NCBI RefSeq assembly: GCF_003333325.1
Contig: NZ_QOLC01000089.1
Location: 154,741 to 218,740, forward strand
From: Candidatus Ulvibacter alkanivorans
Lineage (GTDB): Bacteria; Bacteroidota; Bacteroidia; Flavobacteriales; Flavobacteriaceae
DNA length: 64,000 bases
Direction: 5' to 3'
Made by a program: the position numbers and the translations under genes. Under the pieces are notes generated by a model that was not told the DNA's origin, did not search any database, and saw only the letters and a list, made by a program, of their open reading frames with translations. Positions 26,431 through 36,433 of this stretch are shown here, one piece after another. Each line of letters begins with the position of its first letter. The stretch's first letter is position 1.

Positions 26431-27368
26431 ATAGCCTTTAATGCTACTGTTTCTTCTGCTATAGGTGCATGATGATTAAAAAAAACCTCTTTGTCATTAT
26501 AAGCGGCTTGAATAAGATAATGGGTGCCTTTATAGAAGCATTTTTCTATTGTGACTTGCAGGTTGGTTTTTTCTTCGGAAAGTGCTAGTTGGTGAGGTAA
26601 AAATATCGTTTTGTCCAAAAACTTTTCCGAAGTGAACATTCCAGAAGGCAGTGTAGTAACCTCTCCGAAGAAACTAGCTTGATGAATGCTTTTGGGGTTG
26701 TTAAAGACATTTTGCGGAGTGTCTATGGTTTCAATTTTACCTTGGTGAAGAATCATTAATGTGTCGGAGAAGGCCATAGCTTCCTCAGGATCATGAGTAG
26801 CCATGATACAGCTAATGTTATTTGCCTTTAAATACTGGAATAGCGACCGACGCAATTTATTCTTTCGAAACGTATCTATATCGCTAAATGGTTCATCCAG
26901 CAACAAAAGCTCCGGTTTGTTCGCCAATGCTTTGGCAATTGCGACTCGTTGCTTTTGGCCGCCACTTAAATTCTTAATCAAGGTGTTTTTATATGCGCTT
27001 AAGGCTACGAGATCCAGTAGAGTATTTACACGAGATGTCTCCTTTTTTGGGTCTTGACGGTTTAAAAAGCTCGAAACATTTTCGGTGACAGTACTAAATG
27101 GCATCAAGGAAAGATCTTGTGCGACCAGTTTTATAAAAGGCTCTCCCGGAATAAGATTGTGGGTAGGACCTAATAATCGATTTCCGTTATAAGATATCTC
27201 ACCTTTATCTAAATGCAAGAGTCCGTAAATAAGATGTAATAAGGTAGATTTTCCACAACCACTTTCGCCTAGAACCGCCATATGAACGCCTTGTTTGAGC
27301 GTAAAATCAATATCGCTAAGCACTGTGGTGTTAGAATAAGAAAAGGAATTGATCGAGACGCTAAGCAT
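26427..27368 (-). CDS. ABC transporter ATP-binding protein (Fbp/Pot type), orphan
   Basis: An ABC ATPase of 313 residues. Walker A is GESGCGKST (about 35-43), the signature is NLSGGQKQRVAIAKALA, Walker B is LLLLDEPFSDID and the H-loop is MATHDPEEA. About 90 C-terminal residues after the ATPase core form a beta-rich domain (SEEKTNLQVTIEKCFYKG) like the TOBE/regulatory domain of Fbp- and Pot-type importers. No permease or binding protein lies nearby, so the partner is unknown. The ORF just downstream overlaps its stop by 4 nt. Confidence 0.88.
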   Translation of the reverse strand: MLSVSINSFSYSNTTVLSDIDFTLKQGVHMAVLGESGCGKSTLLHLIYGLLHLDKGEISYNGNRLLGPTHNLIPGEPFIKLVAQDLSLMPFSTVTENVSSFLNRQDPKKETSRVNTLLDLVALSAYKNTLIKNLSGGQKQRVAIAKALANKPELLLLDEPFSDIDTFRKNKLRRSLFQYLKANNISCIMATHDPEEAMAFSDTLMILHQGKIETIDTPQNVFNNPKSIHQASFFGEVTTLPSGMFTSEKFLDKTIFLPHQLALSEEKTNLQVTIEKCFYKGTHYLIQAAYNDKEVFFNHHAPIAEETVALKAI

Positions 27369-27383
27369 TGGTATACATATAGT

Positions 27384-27406
27384 GGCGGGGCTTGAAAAGC
27401 CCCGCC
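27384..27406 (-). terminator. Stem-loop after the prolyl oligopeptidase gene
   Basis: GGCGGGGCTT (27384-27393) and AAGCCCCGCC (27397-27406) form a perfect 10-bp GC-rich stem with a 3-nt loop, 7 nt past the peptidase stop. The T run is weak on the minus strand. Confidence 0.6.
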
Positions 27407-27413
27407 ATAAATC

Positions 27414-29576
27414 CTATTCTTTTACGCCTTGATTGACCTTTTCCGGCAATACTTCGTATCCCATATTATACAGTGTGAATCCGTAAATATCGGCATACTG
27501 CTCAATGGTCTTACTTACCGGAGTTCCGGCACCATGGCCTGCGTCGGTTTCTATACGAATAAGGACGGGATTACTTCCCGACTGTTTTTCTTGAAGTTCA
27601 GCAGCAAATTTAAAACTATGGGCGGGCACCACACGATCATCATGATCTGCAGTGGTGATCAAGGTGGCCGGATATTCGACCCCCTCTTCTACGTTGTGTA
27701 ATGGAGAGTATCCTTTTAAGTATTCGAACATTTCCTTACTGTCTTCTGCGGTACCATAATCGTAAGCCCATCCGGCACCTGCTGTAAAGGTGTGATAGCG
27801 TAACATGTCTAAAACTCCAACGGCCGGTAAGGCAACCTTCATAAGGTCGGGGCGCTGTGTCATGGTGGCACCAACAAGCAATCCACCGTTAGATCCCCCG
27901 CGAATGGCTAGATAATCTTTAGATGTGTATTTGTTTTCGATCAAATATTCGGCTGCGGCAATAAAATCGTCGAAGACATTTTGTTTCTTCATTTTTATCC
28001 CTGCATTGTGCCAATCTTTTCCGTATTCACCACCCCCTCTTAAATTAGGGACCGCATATACACCCCCTTGTTCCATCCAAACTGCGTTCGTAATGCTAAA
28101 ATTAGGTGTCAAACTAATATTGAAACCGCCATAACCATAAAGAATGGTTGGGTTGTTTCCATCCAGTTCAAGTCCTTTTTTGTGAGTAATGATCATCGGT
28201 ATTTTTGTACCATCCTTGGAGGTATAAAATACCTGTTTGCTTTCGTAGTCCTCTGGATTGAAATCGATTTGCGGTTTACGATATAATTCGGAAGTTCCTT
28301 CTGCAATATCATATTTATAGATGCTTCCGGGGGTTACGTAGTTGGTAAAAGAATAATACAAATGTGTTTCTTCCTTTTTAGTCCCAAATCCGCCGGCACT
28401 TCCTACACCGGGAAGATCCACTTCACGAATTAAGTTTCCGTCGTAATCGTATTGCAACACTTTTGAAACGGCATCAACCATATAATTTGCGAAAAAGGAG
28501 CCTCCACCTTTAGATGGGTTTAATACATTTTCGGTTTCAGGAATAAAGTCTTTCCAATTTTCCGGTGTCGGATTTGAGGCATCGACAGTTACTATCTTTT
28601 TGTTTGGAGCATTTAAGTTGGTAACGATGTAGAGTTTAGCTCCTTCATTTTCCATGATATACGAATCACTATCTGTATGATCTAGAATGGTAATGAATTT
28701 ACTATTCGGTTTGGTTAGATCCTTTAAAAACAGTTTGTTTCCTGAGGTAGAGACGCTAGCTGTTACAAAAAGGTACTTGTTGTCTTCAGTTACACCGCCA
28801 TTGACATAGCGATGCTTTTCGGCTTCGGTTCCTCCAAAAATAAGTTCGTCTTCCTCTTGAGAAGTGCCTAGTGTATGAAAGTACAATTTGTGCTGATCGG
28901 TTTTCGCAGAAAGCTCACTCCCCTCCGGCTTATCGTAGCTGGAGTAATAGAATCCTTCATTGCCACGCCATGCGAGTCCGCTAAATTTGATATCGACCAA
29001 GGTATCTTCAATTATTTCTTTGGTTTCGGCATTCATGACTAAAACTTTTCGCCAATCACTTCCTCCTTCAGAAATACTATAAGCAACGGTTTTACCGTCT
29101 TCAGAATAACTTACACCACCCAAAGAGATAGTTCCATCTTCGCTAAAGGTGTTTGGGTCTAAAAATATTTCGGCTGTATCCGGGTCATCACCTGTCTTAT
29201 ACCTATACAGCACATATTGATTTTGCAATCCGTCGTTCTTATAAAAGTAAGTATAATCTCCTTCCTTATAAGGGGCTCCCACTTTTTCATAATTCCAAAG
29301 GGTAGATAATCGCTCTTTAAGTTCTTCTCGAAACGGAATATCATCGAGGTAGCCATAGGTTACCTTGTTTTGTGCTTCAACCCATTTTTCAGTTTCTTCG
29401 CTTCTGTCGTCTTCCAACCAGCGGTAGGGATCTGCCACTTCTACACCAAAATAGGTGTCTACCGTGTCCACTTTTTTCGTTTTGTGATAGTTCAATGTAC
29501 TAGATTGTTGTTTTTTATCTTCGTTACAAGCTGTGATAAGCACTATTAGCAAGATAGGAATGATTGATTTTTTCAT
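27414..29576 (-). CDS. Prolyl oligopeptidase family serine peptidase (S9A), lipoprotein
   Basis: Cleaves short peptides after proline. A lipoprotein signal ([17 protein letters not shown], Cys17) targets it to the periplasmic face of a membrane. An N-terminal region with the S9 motif [18 protein letters not shown] precedes a seven-bladed propeller. The alpha/beta hydrolase domain at the end carries GYGGF (oxyanion), [12 protein letters not shown] with Ser562 and [13 protein letters not shown] with the catalytic Asp. The His lies in DAGHGAG. Length 720 residues, normal. It stands alone, closed by the GC-rich hairpin. Confidence 0.94.
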   Translation of the reverse strand: MKKSIIPILLIVLITACNEDKKQQSSTLNYHKTKKVDTVDTYFGVEVADPYRWLEDDRSEETEKWVEAQNKVTYGYLDDIPFREELKERLSTLWNYEKVGAPYKEGDYTYFYKNDGLQNQYVLYRYKTGDDPDTAEIFLDPNTFSEDGTISLGGVSYSEDGKTVAYSISEGGSDWRKVLVMNAETKEIIEDTLVDIKFSGLAWRGNEGFYYSSYDKPEGSELSAKTDQHKLYFHTLGTSQEEDELIFGGTEAEKHRYVNGGVTEDNKYLFVTASVSTSGNKLFLKDLTKPNSKFITILDHTDSDSYIMENEGAKLYIVTNLNAPNKKIVTVDASNPTPENWKDFIPETENVLNPSKGGGSFFANYMVDAVSKVLQYDYDGNLIREVDLPGVGSAGGFGTKKEETHLYYSFTNYVTPGSIYKYDIAEGTSELYRKPQIDFNPEDYESKQVFYTSKDGTKIPMIITHKKGLELDGNNPTILYGYGGFNISLTPNFSITNAVWMEQGGVYAVPNLRGGGEYGKDWHNAGIKMKKQNVFDDFIAAAEYLIENKYTSKDYLAIRGGSNGGLLVGATMTQRPDLMKVALPAVGVLDMLRYHTFTAGAGWAYDYGTAEDSKEMFEYLKGYSPLHNVEEGVEYPATLITTADHDDRVVPAHSFKFAAELQEKQSGSNPVLIRIETDAGHGAGTPVSKTIEQYADIYGFTLYNMGYEVLPEKVNQGVKE

Positions 29577-29662
29577 ATACTGAAGAATTTTATACGCAGT
29601 AAATGTACTAAAAACAAATGGGTCGATTTGTTATAGTCTTGTTAGAATAAGTTGAAAGTAAA

Positions 29663-30040
29663 TTAGTACTGAAATAGCGGCCTGTATGACTTCCAATACT
29701 TATAGATCAAGATGATGTTGATGACAACAACCACAATTGCAACCCATATATCTGAAACATCCAAAAAGACATGGAACAGAAAAATATTAAAAGATATTGG
29801 CGCCAACAATAAAAGCGCAAACGGCACCCATTTATTGAACAATAGTAATAGTCCGATAACGATTTCTAGCACAGCAACAACGTATAATACATAACCGGTA
29901 GCCTCGAGAGAATCCATAAAGTTGGCTGCTGCCGGAGGCATATCGAAAATAGGGATATAACTAAAGAGTTTGTTAGACCCAAAAACGAGTAACGCTAACG
30001 CTAGTATAAAGCGGAGGATTTTAGTAAAGGTAGAATTCAT
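29663..30040 (-). CDS. DoxX family membrane protein (first of two)
   Basis: A four-helix membrane protein of 125 residues. DoxX members are linked to quinone or thiosulfate redox chemistry. Visible features are the helix ILRFILALALLVFGSNKLFSYI, a segment with KWVPFALLLLAPISFNIFLFHVF, and the end IYKYWKSYRPLFQY. It shares with the gene at 33232-33630 the patterns FG(S/T)NK(L/F)F, KWVP(F/L)AL and LIY(K/R), and a C-terminal PLF. The two are paralogues that bracket a secreted protein gene and a cytochrome gene. Confidence 0.8.
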   Translation of the reverse strand: MNSTFTKILRFILALALLVFGSNKLFSYIPIFDMPPAAANFMDSLEATGYVLYVVAVLEIVIGLLLLFNKWVPFALLLLAPISFNIFLFHVFLDVSDIWVAIVVVVINIILIYKYWKSYRPLFQY

Positions 30041-30084
30041 AGTGATGGTTGTAAGTGTTTGATATTTAAAGATACAGAAAAATA

Positions 30085-30117
30085 AAAAACCCGATTCATT
30101 TAATGAATCGGGTTTTT
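30085..30117 (-). terminator. Terminator of the ASPIC/UnbV secreted protein gene
   Basis: AACCCGATTCATT (about 30088-30100) and AATGAATCGGGTT (about 30102-30114) form a perfect stem, followed on the minus strand by TTTTTTATTTTT. Confidence 0.88.
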
Positions 30118-30136
30118 AACAATTTGCAAATATGTA

Positions 30137-31750
30137 TTATTTTTTGATGAACTTCTGTGTAATAGTAGCACCGTTGTTCACAACACGTAGGATATACGAC
30201 CCGGCATTAAGTCCCGAAACATCGATGGATGTTCCTTTTAGTCTTTCGTTTAAGACTCTTTTACCTGTGATATCGAATACGGTAATAAGCGCATCTTCCA
30301 ACCCGGTTTTTCTATTCAAGTTTAGTACATCTTCTGCAGGATTTGGATATAGAATAAGATCGTTCACTAAATAATCTTCCAGCCCTAAGAAGGTCCCTTC
30401 AATAATTGTAAGGGTTTCATTAATATTTGGATTGTCTACGCGGTCTATCAATCCAGATGGCCAATACACGGTCACGCTAATAATTTCGGTGTCGGCTCCT
30501 AGACCAAAGTGAGTGTTCAACGTACTCATAAATCGGAATCCTTCTCCACTTCGAACGTCTCTTATTTGAGTGCCTGAAGCTGTAAGAAGTTCTACACGAG
30601 CTCCAATACCATTAATATTGCTTTCGGTTCCCACAGTATTGATCGTTAGCCAATTGTTTCCATTAGGTGTGTTATAGTAGATCGTTTCATTGTTGAACGC
30701 ATCTATAAATCCGTCGTTGTTAAGATCACCAAAAGGACCATTTTCTCCAGAGATCACACCAAACTGCACATTTCCGAAGGTAAGATCACCATTTCCTAAC
30801 AAAATATTTCCGTTCGATGCGATGTCTAAGAAACCATCGTTATTGAAATCGGCAGGTGCATTTTCAATTCCTGTTGCTGTCACAACACCAATTCCTGATC
30901 CTGAAGTTACATCGGTAAATGTACTGTCTCCATTATTACGCATTAACTTGTGTTCTCCAGAGCTTGCACCAATAAATACATCCATGTCGCCATCGTTATC
31001 AAAATCTCCCCATGCCGAAGACCACGTTTGCATTGGGTCTGCCAATCCTACTTCATCTCCTACTTCTGTATAGGTGCCATCACCGTTGTTGCGGTGCATT
31101 TGATTGGTACGTCGTGGCACTTCACCACCACACTTAGCGATGAACATATCCATGTCCCTGTCATTGTCATAATCGATCCAAACAGAACCGTAGTTCCCAC
31201 CTGAAGGATAGTCACCCAATCCTCCTTGGATAAACTCAAGGTTCCCCGAACCATCATTGATGTAGTATACGTTTGGCTCCACATCGTGACAAACAAAGGC
31301 GTCTAAATGACCGTCGTTGTTAATGTCAATAAAGTTAGAACGTTGTGAGAATACATATTCTGAACCCGAGATCTCTGTAAATCCATCTCCGGTATCATTG
31401 GCTTTCATAAATGTAACTCCGTTTCCACCACCGTATAAAAGATCGGTATACCCGTTGGCGTCAAAATCGGCAGCAGCCATACTCCAAGAAGGATTATAAT
31501 CGGCTTCAGTAGTAGTAATATTAGCTTCTACAAATCCGCCACCACTTTGTTGGTAGAATATATTTACATTGGTAGATTGAATACAAACGATGTCGTCTAA
31601 GAAGTCACCATTCATATCTACGACCCCTCTTTCAGAACCAACGGTTGCAATAGATTCAGTCGTAAAATTTAAGGTTCCATTTACTCCGTTTTGGGCATTT
31701 CCGAAGCTAAAAAGACAACATAGAATTGCGGAGAGTATTAGTTTTTTCAT
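30137..31750 (-). CDS. FG-GAP/VCBS repeat and ASPIC/UnbV protein with T9SS C-terminal sorting domain
   Basis: A secreted or surface protein of 537 residues. A signal peptide (LILSAILCCLFSFGNAQ) is followed by about seven VCBS/FG-GAP-like units, recognisable as DFDNDGDMDVFI, DFNNDGFLDIASNG and DYDNDRDMDMFIAK. These are calcium-binding propeller blades. An ASPIC/UnbV domain lies at about 378-440 (GARVELL, RSGEGFRFMS, VYWPSGLIDRVDNP). The last 80 residues (LYPNPAEDVLNL to the KKFIKK-type end) are a type IX secretion tail. The family resembles CRTAC1. The gene just upstream encodes a di-haem cytochrome. Confidence 0.88.
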   Translation of the reverse strand: MKKLILSAILCCLFSFGNAQNGVNGTLNFTTESIATVGSERGVVDMNGDFLDDIVCIQSTNVNIFYQQSGGGFVEANITTTEADYNPSWSMAAADFDANGYTDLLYGGGNGVTFMKANDTGDGFTEISGSEYVFSQRSNFIDINNDGHLDAFVCHDVEPNVYYINDGSGNLEFIQGGLGDYPSGGNYGSVWIDYDNDRDMDMFIAKCGGEVPRRTNQMHRNNGDGTYTEVGDEVGLADPMQTWSSAWGDFDNDGDMDVFIGASSGEHKLMRNNGDSTFTDVTSGSGIGVVTATGIENAPADFNNDGFLDIASNGNILLGNGDLTFGNVQFGVISGENGPFGDLNNDGFIDAFNNETIYYNTPNGNNWLTINTVGTESNINGIGARVELLTASGTQIRDVRSGEGFRFMSTLNTHFGLGADTEIISVTVYWPSGLIDRVDNPNINETLTIIEGTFLGLEDYLVNDLILYPNPAEDVLNLNRKTGLEDALITVFDITGKRVLNERLKGTSIDVSGLNAGSYILRVVNNGATITQKFIKK

Positions 31751-31777
31751 AATAGGTGTTTTAAAATAATTTAGTTT

Positions 31778-33157
31778 TTAGTCGCAAGTAGGATCTAATG
31801 AGTTTATCCAATCTTCTACAAGCCTTATGTTCTCTTCATGAATTAACGATCTGCCTAATAGCGGCATACGGTATTGTTCTTCAGTTGTATTAAGCCTGAA
31901 ATATAGTAAAGAATTTTCAATATTCCCCGGATCTACAATTTTAGTATACGGAGGAATGAATGTATCGGGCTCTACACAGATCCCTAAATTCGCAGGGTCA
32001 TCGGTCATGCTAAACTGAAATCGCATGGGTCTATAGTCACAATGTCGATCGTCTGAATGACAATGCGCACAGTTAATATCCACATACGATCGCATTCTAA
32101 TATTCAACGGCTTAGACTCATCTCGCCAGTCGACGACCGTCGTAATCTCTGCAGGAATGTTATCTTCAAGATATCCCATTTCGACTAACTTCTGCAACTG
32201 ATTTTTGGTGCCTTCCATATAGGGATAGCCGGCATTCAGGTTTTGTGGTTTTACACCAATTGGGATGGAATTTACTTCCGATTTATGACATGTAAAGCAT
32301 TGGCTTTCGGGAGGAATACGATAATTTACGGTTCGCGTCTCTCCATCCTGCATCCAGGTTACATCGGTAAAATCTCCACTTAGATCAAAATAGGCCTCGG
32401 TTTGCGCTTCGTTCCATATATAATTAGCAAAGATCCAGCCCGATTCTTTTTTGATCATTAATCGCGTTTCAATATTTCGTCGATTATTCTGCGGAAGGAC
32501 ATTGTTATAATAAAAAGCTTTGATTAAAACAGTACCTACCGGGAGATCTAATATATCATGATCGCCATTATAGCTGCCTTGAGTATTATTGGGCAACCAG
32601 ATAAATCGTTTTTTTAAGGCATAATCTGTAAAGAGCGTGCTAATAGGCTTGTACGGCACGACGCCATAATTTGGTTCTTGGTCTGCCAGTGTTCCTGCGA
32701 AGAAATTATAATCGGATAGTTTTTCATAAGGAACCGCACTCAAGTCTAACACCACTGGTGTTGCTGTCACAACCGTCACCGATACTGTGGCAGAAGCGCA
32801 GGCAATCCCTTCATTATCACATACGGTATATTCGAAAGTGTCATTCCCACTAAAGTTGGTTGAAGGTTCGTAACGCACAAGATCATCGCTTGGATCGGAA
32901 GGTGTATCATTGACATCTACAATGGTTACGACCCCGTTTTCCGAAGCGCTGGCAATCAAGATCCCTGAGGCAGGAATATTGGTGTCGTTTTGAAGCACAT
33001 CGACTTCAATAGAACCATTTTGGATTACTTCTACAAAATCGGCTTCCGCAGTAATTTCTAGAGGGGTATAACTATCATCTTTCTTACAAGAAACAGTTGC
33101 GATCACGATTGTAAAAAATCCCAATACAATTAAGATATTCTTCACTATGGGGTACAA
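31778..33157 (-). CDS. Di-haem c-type cytochrome lipoprotein of the SO2930 kind, with an N-terminal Ig-like domain
   Basis: A 459-residue lipoprotein (lipobox Cys24, then KKDDS). Residues about 38-130 are a bacterial Ig/cadherin-like domain (NGSIEVDVLQNDTNI, NFSGNDTFEYTVCDNEG). The rest is like SO2930-family proteins. It has two haem-c sites, CFTCH at 287-291 and CAHCH at 363-367, and the conserved stretches YALKKRFIWLP and MPLLGRSLIHEEN. Haem attachment implies an exported protein and a role in electron transfer. It is 27 nt upstream of the secreted FG-GAP gene and flanked by DoxX genes, suggesting a redox module. Confidence 0.85.
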   Translation of the reverse strand: MYPIVKNILIVLGFFTIVIATVSCKKDDSYTPLEITAEADFVEVIQNGSIEVDVLQNDTNIPASGILIASASENGVVTIVDVNDTPSDPSDDLVRYEPSTNFSGNDTFEYTVCDNEGIACASATVSVTVVTATPVVLDLSAVPYEKLSDYNFFAGTLADQEPNYGVVPYKPISTLFTDYALKKRFIWLPNNTQGSYNGDHDILDLPVGTVLIKAFYYNNVLPQNNRRNIETRLMIKKESGWIFANYIWNEAQTEAYFDLSGDFTDVTWMQDGETRTVNYRIPPESQCFTCHKSEVNSIPIGVKPQNLNAGYPYMEGTKNQLQKLVEMGYLEDNIPAEITTVVDWRDESKPLNIRMRSYVDINCAHCHSDDRHCDYRPMRFQFSMTDDPANLGICVEPDTFIPPYTKIVDPGNIENSLLYFRLNTTEEQYRMPLLGRSLIHEENIRLVEDWINSLDPTCD

Positions 33158-33231
33158 TTTTTTGGTAAATATAAAGAATTCCCTTGTATCTTCATTACTA
33201 GGAATTTATCCTTCTAAAAAATAATGGAATA

Positions 33232-33630
33232 TTACTTGAACAAGGGCTTATATTTCTCTTTGTGCCTATAAATTAAAACACCGTTAACAATTGCTACCAG
33301 TAGCGCCGGACCAATATTGGGCAAGTTCACGAAGGCATGGAATAAGACAATATTTACAGAAATTGGAACTAACACTATCAACGCCAAAGGAACCCATTTT
33401 TTTAATACGAGCAACAATCCAACCATTAGTTCGGTAAGCCCTACCAACCCCATTAAATATCCTTTTCCAACTGGTTCATACCATGAAAATCGCAATACTT
33501 TAAAAAGATGCTCAGCTTGAGGATACGCACTAAAATCGAAATCGGGCATAAACCAAAAGAACTTATTTGTACCAAATGCTAACAGCATAAGGCCTAATCC
33601 AATGCGAAGCACGAGAAAAACCAATTTCAT
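33232..33630 (-). CDS. DoxX family membrane protein (second of two)
   Basis: Four-helix DoxX protein of 132 residues with the start MKLVFLVLRIGLGLMLLAFG at 33630. An ATG at 33666 would prepend 12 polar residues and is less likely. The sequence parallels the gene at 29663-30040: FGTNKFFWFMPDF, KWVPLALIVLVPISVNIVLF, and YKPLFK at the end. The paralogue pair bracketing a cytochrome gene makes a redox function plausible. It ends 74 nt upstream of the cytochrome gene. Confidence 0.8.
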   Translation of the reverse strand: MKLVFLVLRIGLGLMLLAFGTNKFFWFMPDFDFSAYPQAEHLFKVLRFSWYEPVGKGYLMGLVGLTELMVGLLLVLKKWVPLALIVLVPISVNIVLFHAFVNLPNIGPALLVAIVNGVLIYRHKEKYKPLFK

Positions 33631-33702
33631 AGTTTGGGTGTTTGTTGTCCAATTGGACGCAAACACCTAATTTGACTTACACTTTAAGAAAGCAATGTCG
33701 AC

Positions 33703-34692
33703 CTACACCAGTGAATGGTGTACCAAATACTCGGCTATTTGAATTGCATTCGTTGCCGCACCCTTTCGTAGATTATCACTAACGATCCACATATTTAGCG
33801 TATTGGCTTGGCTTTCGTCACGCCTAATTCTGCCTACGAAAACGTCATCTTTATCGTGTGCATACACAGGCATGGGGTAGGTGTTGGTATCCGGGTTATC
33901 TTGTACGGTAATTCCCGGAGTCTCATGCAGTAGTTGTCTTACTTCGGAAAGATCGAAATCTGTTGTAAACTCTACATTTACCGATTCGCTATGTCCGCCG
34001 GCCGTAGGAATTCGCACTGCAGTTGCTGAAACTGAAAAAGAACGGTCATCTAATATCTTTTGAGGTTCGCGCGCTAATTTCATTTCTTCCTTTGTGTACC
34101 CATTGTCTTCAAAAACATCGCAATGTGGGATTGCGTTCTTATGAATGGGGTAAGGGTAGGCCATCTCTCCCGACTTTCCTACAATTTCATTTTCCAATTG
34201 CTCAACTGCCTTAACACCGGTCCCTGAAACCGATTGGTATGTAGAGACCAACACGCGTTTCATGGTATATTTTTTATGTAAAGGCGCTAATGCCATCACC
34301 AATTGAATGGTGCTGCAATTTGGATTAGCAATTATCTTATCTTCTTTAGTCAACTGAGTTGCATTGATTTCCGGCACGATCAACCTTTTGTCCGGGTCCA
34401 TTCGCCAAGCCGAAGAATTGTCAATAACAGTAGTGCCCGCTGCTGCAAACTTGGGAGCCCACTCTAGTGAGGTTGCGCCACCTGCAGAAAATATTGCGAT
34501 ATCCGGTTTTTCGGCAAGGGCAGTTTCCATGCCAATTAATGTATACGGTTTGTTCTTGTATACTACTTTTTGTCCTACCGATCGTTCCGAAGCAACGACC
34601 AATAACTCGGTCAATGGAAAATTTCGTTCTTCTAATACTCGCAATAATACGGTGCCAACCATTCCTGAAGCACCTACAACGGCTAATTTCAT
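33703..34692 (-). CDS. asd: Aspartate-semialdehyde dehydrogenase
   Basis: NADPH-dependent reduction of L-aspartyl-4-phosphate, feeding lysine, threonine, methionine and diaminopimelate synthesis. The product has 329 residues. The Rossmann motif VVGASGMVGTVLLRVL is at residues 4-19. Active-site Cys126 is in IANPNCSTIQLV and the conserved QSVSGTGVKAVEQL follows. The His base is in PTAGGHSESVNVEF. DAP from this enzyme is needed for the cell wall, to which alr also contributes. No other threonine-lysine gene is adjacent. Confidence 0.96.
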   Translation of the reverse strand: MKLAVVGASGMVGTVLLRVLEERNFPLTELLVVASERSVGQKVVYKNKPYTLIGMETALAEKPDIAIFSAGGATSLEWAPKFAAAGTTVIDNSSAWRMDPDKRLIVPEINATQLTKEDKIIANPNCSTIQLVMALAPLHKKYTMKRVLVSTYQSVSGTGVKAVEQLENEIVGKSGEMAYPYPIHKNAIPHCDVFEDNGYTKEEMKLAREPQKILDDRSFSVSATAVRIPTAGGHSESVNVEFTTDFDLSEVRQLLHETPGITVQDNPDTNTYPMPVYAHDKDDVFVGRIRRDESQANTLNMWIVSDNLRKGAATNAIQIAEYLVHHSLV

Positions 34693-34754
34693 AGGTCTAA
34701 TTTTAATGGCTCAAAAATACAGTTTCGAAAACAAATTTTTCAGAATAAAAAGCA

Positions 34755-34792
34755 AAAAAATACCCTCTCAAACAAAAGGTTTAAGAGGGTTT
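34755..34792 (-). terminator. Terminator after mscL
   Basis: ACCCTCT (34762-34768) and AGAGGGT (34784-34790) form a 7-bp stem with a loop of 15 nt. Read on the minus strand, the stem is followed by ATTTTTTT. It lies 36 nt past the mscL stop. Confidence 0.78.
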
Positions 34793-34828
34793 GGTTATAC
34801 TTAATTCAAGTGTAGCGGTGACGCTATA

Positions 34829-35239
34829 TTATTTCTTTCTTAATTCATCGCGAATTTCGATCAAGAGTTCTTCTTGCGTTGGCCCTTTAGGAGCTGCGGG
34901 TTTTTCTTCTTTTGGTTTTTTAGTCTTGTTGTATGCCTTGACAATTAAGAACAATACAAACCCAACAATTATTAGGTTGATAATGGCATTTACCCATTTA
35001 CCCCACATAACCGCATTTTCGGGTTTTTCTACGGTTCCGTCGGCTGCAACAATGGCTTCAGAAAGTACGATCTTCAAATCTGAAAAATCGACACCTCCGG
35101 TAAAATGACCCACAATGGGCATCATGATATCATTGGTAAATCCGGTTACTACCATGCCTACGGCACCGGCTAGAATAACTGCAACGGCCAAATCGATGAC
35201 GTTGCCAGTCATTATAAAATTCTTGAATTCTTTTAACAT
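34829..35239 (-). CDS. mscL: Large-conductance mechanosensitive channel
   Basis: A pentameric pressure-relief channel of the inner membrane, 136 residues. The N-terminal amphipathic segment MLKEFKNFIMTGNVIDLAVA leads into TM1 (AVILAGAVGMVVTGFTNDIM), which carries the GG/AG-rich gate. After a periplasmic loop, TM2 is WVNAIINLIIVGFVLFLIVKAYN. The cytosolic tail KKPKEEKPAAPKGPTQEELL forms the C-terminal bundle. It lies 81 nt downstream of alr on the same strand. Confidence 0.95.
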   Translation of the reverse strand: MLKEFKNFIMTGNVIDLAVAVILAGAVGMVVTGFTNDIMMPIVGHFTGGVDFSDLKIVLSEAIVAADGTVEKPENAVMWGKWVNAIINLIIVGFVLFLIVKAYNKTKKPKEEKPAAPKGPTQEELLIEIRDELRKK

Positions 35240-35320
35240 GTTTTGATGGCTTTAAAGTTAATAGGCTCTAAAATAGTTAAATCGTTTTCAGAATCACAAA
35301 ATTAAGGAGTAAGAATGCTC

Positions 35321-36430
35321 TTATTTTCGACAAACAACTCGTTTTACTCGTTGAGAGATCGCTGTTAGCAATTCATAAGGAATAGATTGAACCGCTTCTG
35401 CCAATTCGCCTGCAGTTGGCTGCTCCCCAAATACGATCACCTCGTCGCCTTCTTCACATTCGATCTCACTTACATCCACCATGATCATATCCATACACAC
35501 ATTGCCTATAATTTTCGCCTTCTTACCGTGAATGCTCATCCATCCTTTACCATTTCCGTAGGCCCTTGAAATTCCGTCGGCGTGGCCAATAGGTAGTGTG
35601 GCCGTTCGCATGGTCTTTGGTGCGGTAAAAGCACGATTATAACCAACGGTATCACCTTTGTTAATGGTATGTATTTGCGAAATAACTGTTTTTAACGTAG
35701 CAACGGGTCTAAGCTTACTAGTTTCCTCAGGGTGGTTTCCAAATCCGTAAAGGCCAATACCGGTTCGCACCATGTCGTATTGTGCGTTAGGATAATTTAT
35801 AATACCGGAAGTATTCAAGGTATGAAGTAACGGAGTGTACGGCAGACGTGCGGTAATTTTTTCTGAAATACTTCGGAAACGTTCCAGCTGCGTTCTTGTA
35901 AACGATTGTTCTGAAACATCTTCACTGGCAGCGAGATGTGAGAATACCGATTTTACAGTAACGGCTTGTGTTTTTTCGAGCTTGTTAGTAATGGTGTTGA
36001 GGTCTTCTTCGGAAAATCCTAAACGGTTTAGCCCTGTATTAAATTTAACATGAATAGGATATGCGTGTTGTCGTTGCTTCTCTGCATACGAAACAAATGC
36101 ATCCAACATTTTTTGAGAATAGATACTGGGCTCCAAACATCTATTTACAATAAGATCGAAATTGTCGGGTAGCGGATGCAGCACTAATATTGGTGTTTCG
36201 ATCCCTGCGTCTCGTAAGGTTTCCCCTTCCGCGGCATAGGCCACTGCAAAATAATCGACATCTAACGCAACAAGTTCTTTAGCCACTGCTACCGATTCGC
36301 TACCATATCCGAAGGCCTTAACAACCGCCAGTATTTTAGTGTCTTTCTTGACCTTGGAAGCGAGATAGCGATAATTATGACCCAATGCATTAAGATCGAT
36401 CTCTAACACCGTTTCGGTTACTTTAGGCAT
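35321..36430 (-). CDS. alr: Alanine racemase
   Basis: PLP-dependent interconversion of L- and D-alanine for peptidoglycan. The PLP-binding Lys38 is in ILAVVKAFGYGSES, the GYG variant of AxxKAxAYGxG. The second catalytic residue is the Tyr in VGYNRAF. The phosphate-binding GIGLYGFG and the C-terminal GNVCMDMIMVDVS domain are also present. Length 369 residues is normal. It starts 3 nt after the tdk stop, so tdk-alr share a transcript. Confidence 0.95.
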   Translation of the reverse strand: MPKVTETVLEIDLNALGHNYRYLASKVKKDTKILAVVKAFGYGSESVAVAKELVALDVDYFAVAYAAEGETLRDAGIETPILVLHPLPDNFDLIVNRCLEPSIYSQKMLDAFVSYAEKQRQHAYPIHVKFNTGLNRLGFSEEDLNTITNKLEKTQAVTVKSVFSHLAASEDVSEQSFTRTQLERFRSISEKITARLPYTPLLHTLNTSGIINYPNAQYDMVRTGIGLYGFGNHPEETSKLRPVATLKTVISQIHTINKGDTVGYNRAFTAPKTMRTATLPIGHADGISRAYGNGKGWMSIHGKKAKIIGNVCMDMIMVDVSEIECEEGDEVIVFGEQPTAGELAEAVQSIPYELLTAISQRVKRVVCRK

Positions 36431-36433
36431 ATG

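Noticed and set aside
30137..31750. Secreted FG-GAP gene as an integrin-like toxin
   Set aside because: Its repeats and ASPIC/UnbV domain are of a different family and no toxin domain is seen.
33704..33722. Hairpin TACACCA/TGGTGTA at the end of asd as terminator
   Set aside because: It lies mostly inside the coding sequence and has no T run.
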